This document shows positions 62,842 through 64,000 of a stretch of DNA of 64,000 bases, in pieces (within the stretch, counting starts at the first letter, position 1; each line of letters starts with the position of its first letter). The stretch spans positions 48,231 to 112,230 of the forward strand of contig JACKNZ010000013.1 in the NCBI GenBank assembly GCA_024234595.1, read 5' to 3'. Both the position numbers and the translations under genes were made by a program. Below the pieces are notes generated by a model. The model was not told the DNA's origin and made no database searches. It was given only the letters and a program-made list of their open reading frames with translations. This DNA comes from Moraxellaceae bacterium. GTDB taxonomy: Bacteria > Pseudomonadota > Gammaproteobacteria > Pseudomonadales > Moraxellaceae.

Positions 62842-63351
62842 ATGGCTATCTCCGCACCAGAAAAACTACAAGCGCATCATCTCATTGATGATTTTGACTG
62901 TGACTTAGCCCCTCTCAATATTTGGCTCAAAAAACGTGCTTTAAGCAATCAACAACGAGGCTTTAGTGTGGTAATGGTGGTGCATCAAGACTATCAAGTA
63001 GTAGGTTATTATAGTATTGCTCCAACAGCGATTATAGCACACCAACTGCCTCGACATATACGAACAGGTCAACCACCAAATCCCGTTCCCTGTTTATTAT
63101 TAGGACAACTTGCTACCGACAAAAACTTTAAAGGCCAAGGTATTGGTTTAGGCTTACTACGTCATGCGTTGGAGCGTTGCGTACAAGGCGCATACTTAAT
63201 TGGCGGACGTGCTGTGGTTGTTCATGCTATTAACCCACAAGCTGCAGATTTTTGGCTAAAACAAGATTTTATACCATCAACGGATAACCCTCTAACCTTA
63301 TTACGTCCTATTCAAGATATTGCTTTTTCATTAGGTTTAGCAACACCATGA
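62842..63351 (+). CDS. second GNAT toxin
   Basis: A 169-aa GNAT toxin: EKLQAHHLIDDFDCDLAPLN at the N-terminus, the acetyl-CoA loop DKNFKGQGIGLGLLRHALE and the C-terminal AADFWLKQDFIPSTDNPLTL. The Tyr of the first copy (YQSVGF) is replaced by Trp (FWLKQDF) at the aligned place. It overlaps the rsmE start by 4 bp, so the toxin operon leads into the rRNA methyltransferase gene. Confidence 0.83.
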   Translation: MAISAPEKLQAHHLIDDFDCDLAPLNIWLKKRALSNQQRGFSVVMVVHQDYQVVGYYSIAPTAIIAHQLPRHIRTGQPPNPVPCLLLGQLATDKNFKGQGIGLGLLRHALERCVQGAYLIGGRAVVVHAINPQAADFWLKQDFIPSTDNPLTLLRPIQDIAFSLGLATP

Positions 63352-64000
63352 CCCGTCTTTACACCCCTACTCCCTTATCGCTCAATACCGAAATTGAATT
63401 ACCCGAAGAAGCTGCCCATCATTTTATTAAAGTCTTACGCGCGCGCGTTGGCGATAAAGTCTGTTTATTTAACGGTGAAGGTGGTGAATATCATGGTCAA
63501 TTAAGCCGTACTGACAAACGCCATGCTTATGTCACCCTAGAAACTTTTATTGAAAATAACAAAAGCTCTCCGCTAAAAGTTCATTTAGGGCAAGTATTAT
63601 CTAAAGGCGATCGTTTTGATTATGCCATTCAAAAAGCCACCGAATTGGGGGTAAGTGAAATTACCCCACTCATCAGTGAGCGTTGCGAAGTACGTTTAGG
63701 TAATGAACGCTTAGATAAAAAAATGGCACATTGGCAAGGCGTAGCCATTAGTGCTTGCGAACAATCTGGCTTAAATATTGTCCCTAAAATCAATCCACCT
63801 CAAGTTTTAGAAACATGGACAGCAAACACGCAAGCCGATTTACGTTTTGTCTTAGCACCCAGCGTGTCGGGCTTACCCAATTCTAGCCAAAAACCACAAA
63901 CGATTGCGGTATTAATTGGGGCAGAAGGCGGATTATCCGAGCGCGAAATTAGTCAAAGTATCGAACACGGTTTTGCGCCTTGGTGCTTAGGACAACGGGT
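63348..64000 (+). CDS. rsmE: 16S rRNA m3U1498 methyltransferase RsmE, 3' end cut by window edge
   Basis: About 217 codons are visible from the ATG at 63348 (MTRLYTPTPLSLNTEIELPE), running off the window. The SPOUT-fold marks are QKATELGVSEITPLISERCE, AISACEQSG and IGAEGGLSEREI, followed by the start of the LGQRV loop. It methylates U1498 of 16S rRNA. It overlaps the end of the GNAT toxin gene by 4 bp (ATGA), an unusual link. Confidence 0.93.
   Translation, partial: MTRLYTPTPLSLNTEIELPEEAAHHFIKVLRARVGDKVCLFNGEGGEYHGQLSRTDKRHAYVTLETFIENNKSSPLKVHLGQVLSKGDRFDYAIQKATELGVSEITPLISERCEVRLGNERLDKKMAHWQGVAISACEQSGLNIVPKINPPQVLETWTANTQADLRFVLAPSVSGLPNSSQKPQTIAVLIGAEGGLSEREISQSIEHGFAPWCLGQR

Overview
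The window reads as chromosomal DNA of a moderately AT-rich gammaproteobacterium, most likely in the Pseudomonadales and probably Moraxellaceae (an inference from gene order and protein flavour, not from a marker phylogeny). Supporting points are the cvpA-purF-metZ operon, the ycgL-rnd pair, argC followed by a DUF6776 gene, a PA1571-like small protein, four acyl-CoA dehydrogenases, a PF10118 metal-dependent hydrolase beside an AraC regulator, and an AdeIJ/AcrAB-like efflux pair. Both ends cut genes: an alpha/beta hydrolase at the left and rsmE at the right.

Layout. 1-6.5 kb: esterase, gamma-carbonic-anhydrase-like protein, two Nudix hydrolases, an OsmC-YcaO fusion, an HrgA-like putative nuclease and an orphan antitoxin. 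6.5-10.4 kb: a TRAP transporter whose binding protein is separated from its QM permease by a putative toxin-antitoxin pair. 10.6-13.2 kb: two acyl-CoA dehydrogenases in tandem. 13.2-13.8 kb: a decaying PIN toxin-antitoxin module. 13.9-25.8 kb (mostly minus strand): metZ-purF-cvpA, pyrD, a MoxR ATPase, ycgL-rnd-acyl-CoA dehydrogenase, a Uma2 nuclease, recR-ybaB-dnaX. 26-27.5 kb: an SDR gene, the 4.5S SRP RNA and ogt. 27.5-32.9 kb: an accessory block with an orphan RHH antitoxin, a RelE/XRE toxin-antitoxin pair and a WYL-regulated operon of unknown function (57-aa zinc ribbon, glycine-rich membrane protein, HNH-like membrane protein, YkgJ-like protein). 33-44.4 kb: gpx-msrB, alaA, htpX, a COG3199 NAD-kinase-like protein, RND efflux genes, argC. 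44.4-49.2 kb: two tandem cysteine-rich binding proteins, a lipase-LysR pair and a lipoprotein. 49-54.6 kb: oxidoreductases, a SAH riboswitch with ahcY, metF, yjdM. 54.7-60.2 kb: acyl-CoA dehydrogenase/TetR, Bcr/CflA efflux, AraC and a PF10118 hydrolase. 60.3-64 kb: bioA bracketed by two TacAT-type modules, then rsmE.

How the genes work together: SAH is recycled by AhcY under a SAH-sensing riboswitch, MetF supplies methyl groups and MetZ makes homocysteine; DnaX, YbaB and RecR form the usual replication/repair cluster; the acyl-CoA dehydrogenases and lipases point to use of lipids or fatty acids.

The best candidate for an undescribed system is the WYL-controlled operon at 28.6-32.9 kb. It contains a 57-aa zinc-ribbon gene at 31744-31917 that is easily missed, and intergenic inverted repeats. 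Other notable signals are an A9 slippery run in dnaX placed to yield a gamma-like product, a palindrome over the promoter of the toxin-antitoxin pair inside the TRAP locus, and three families of dispersed palindromic repeats.
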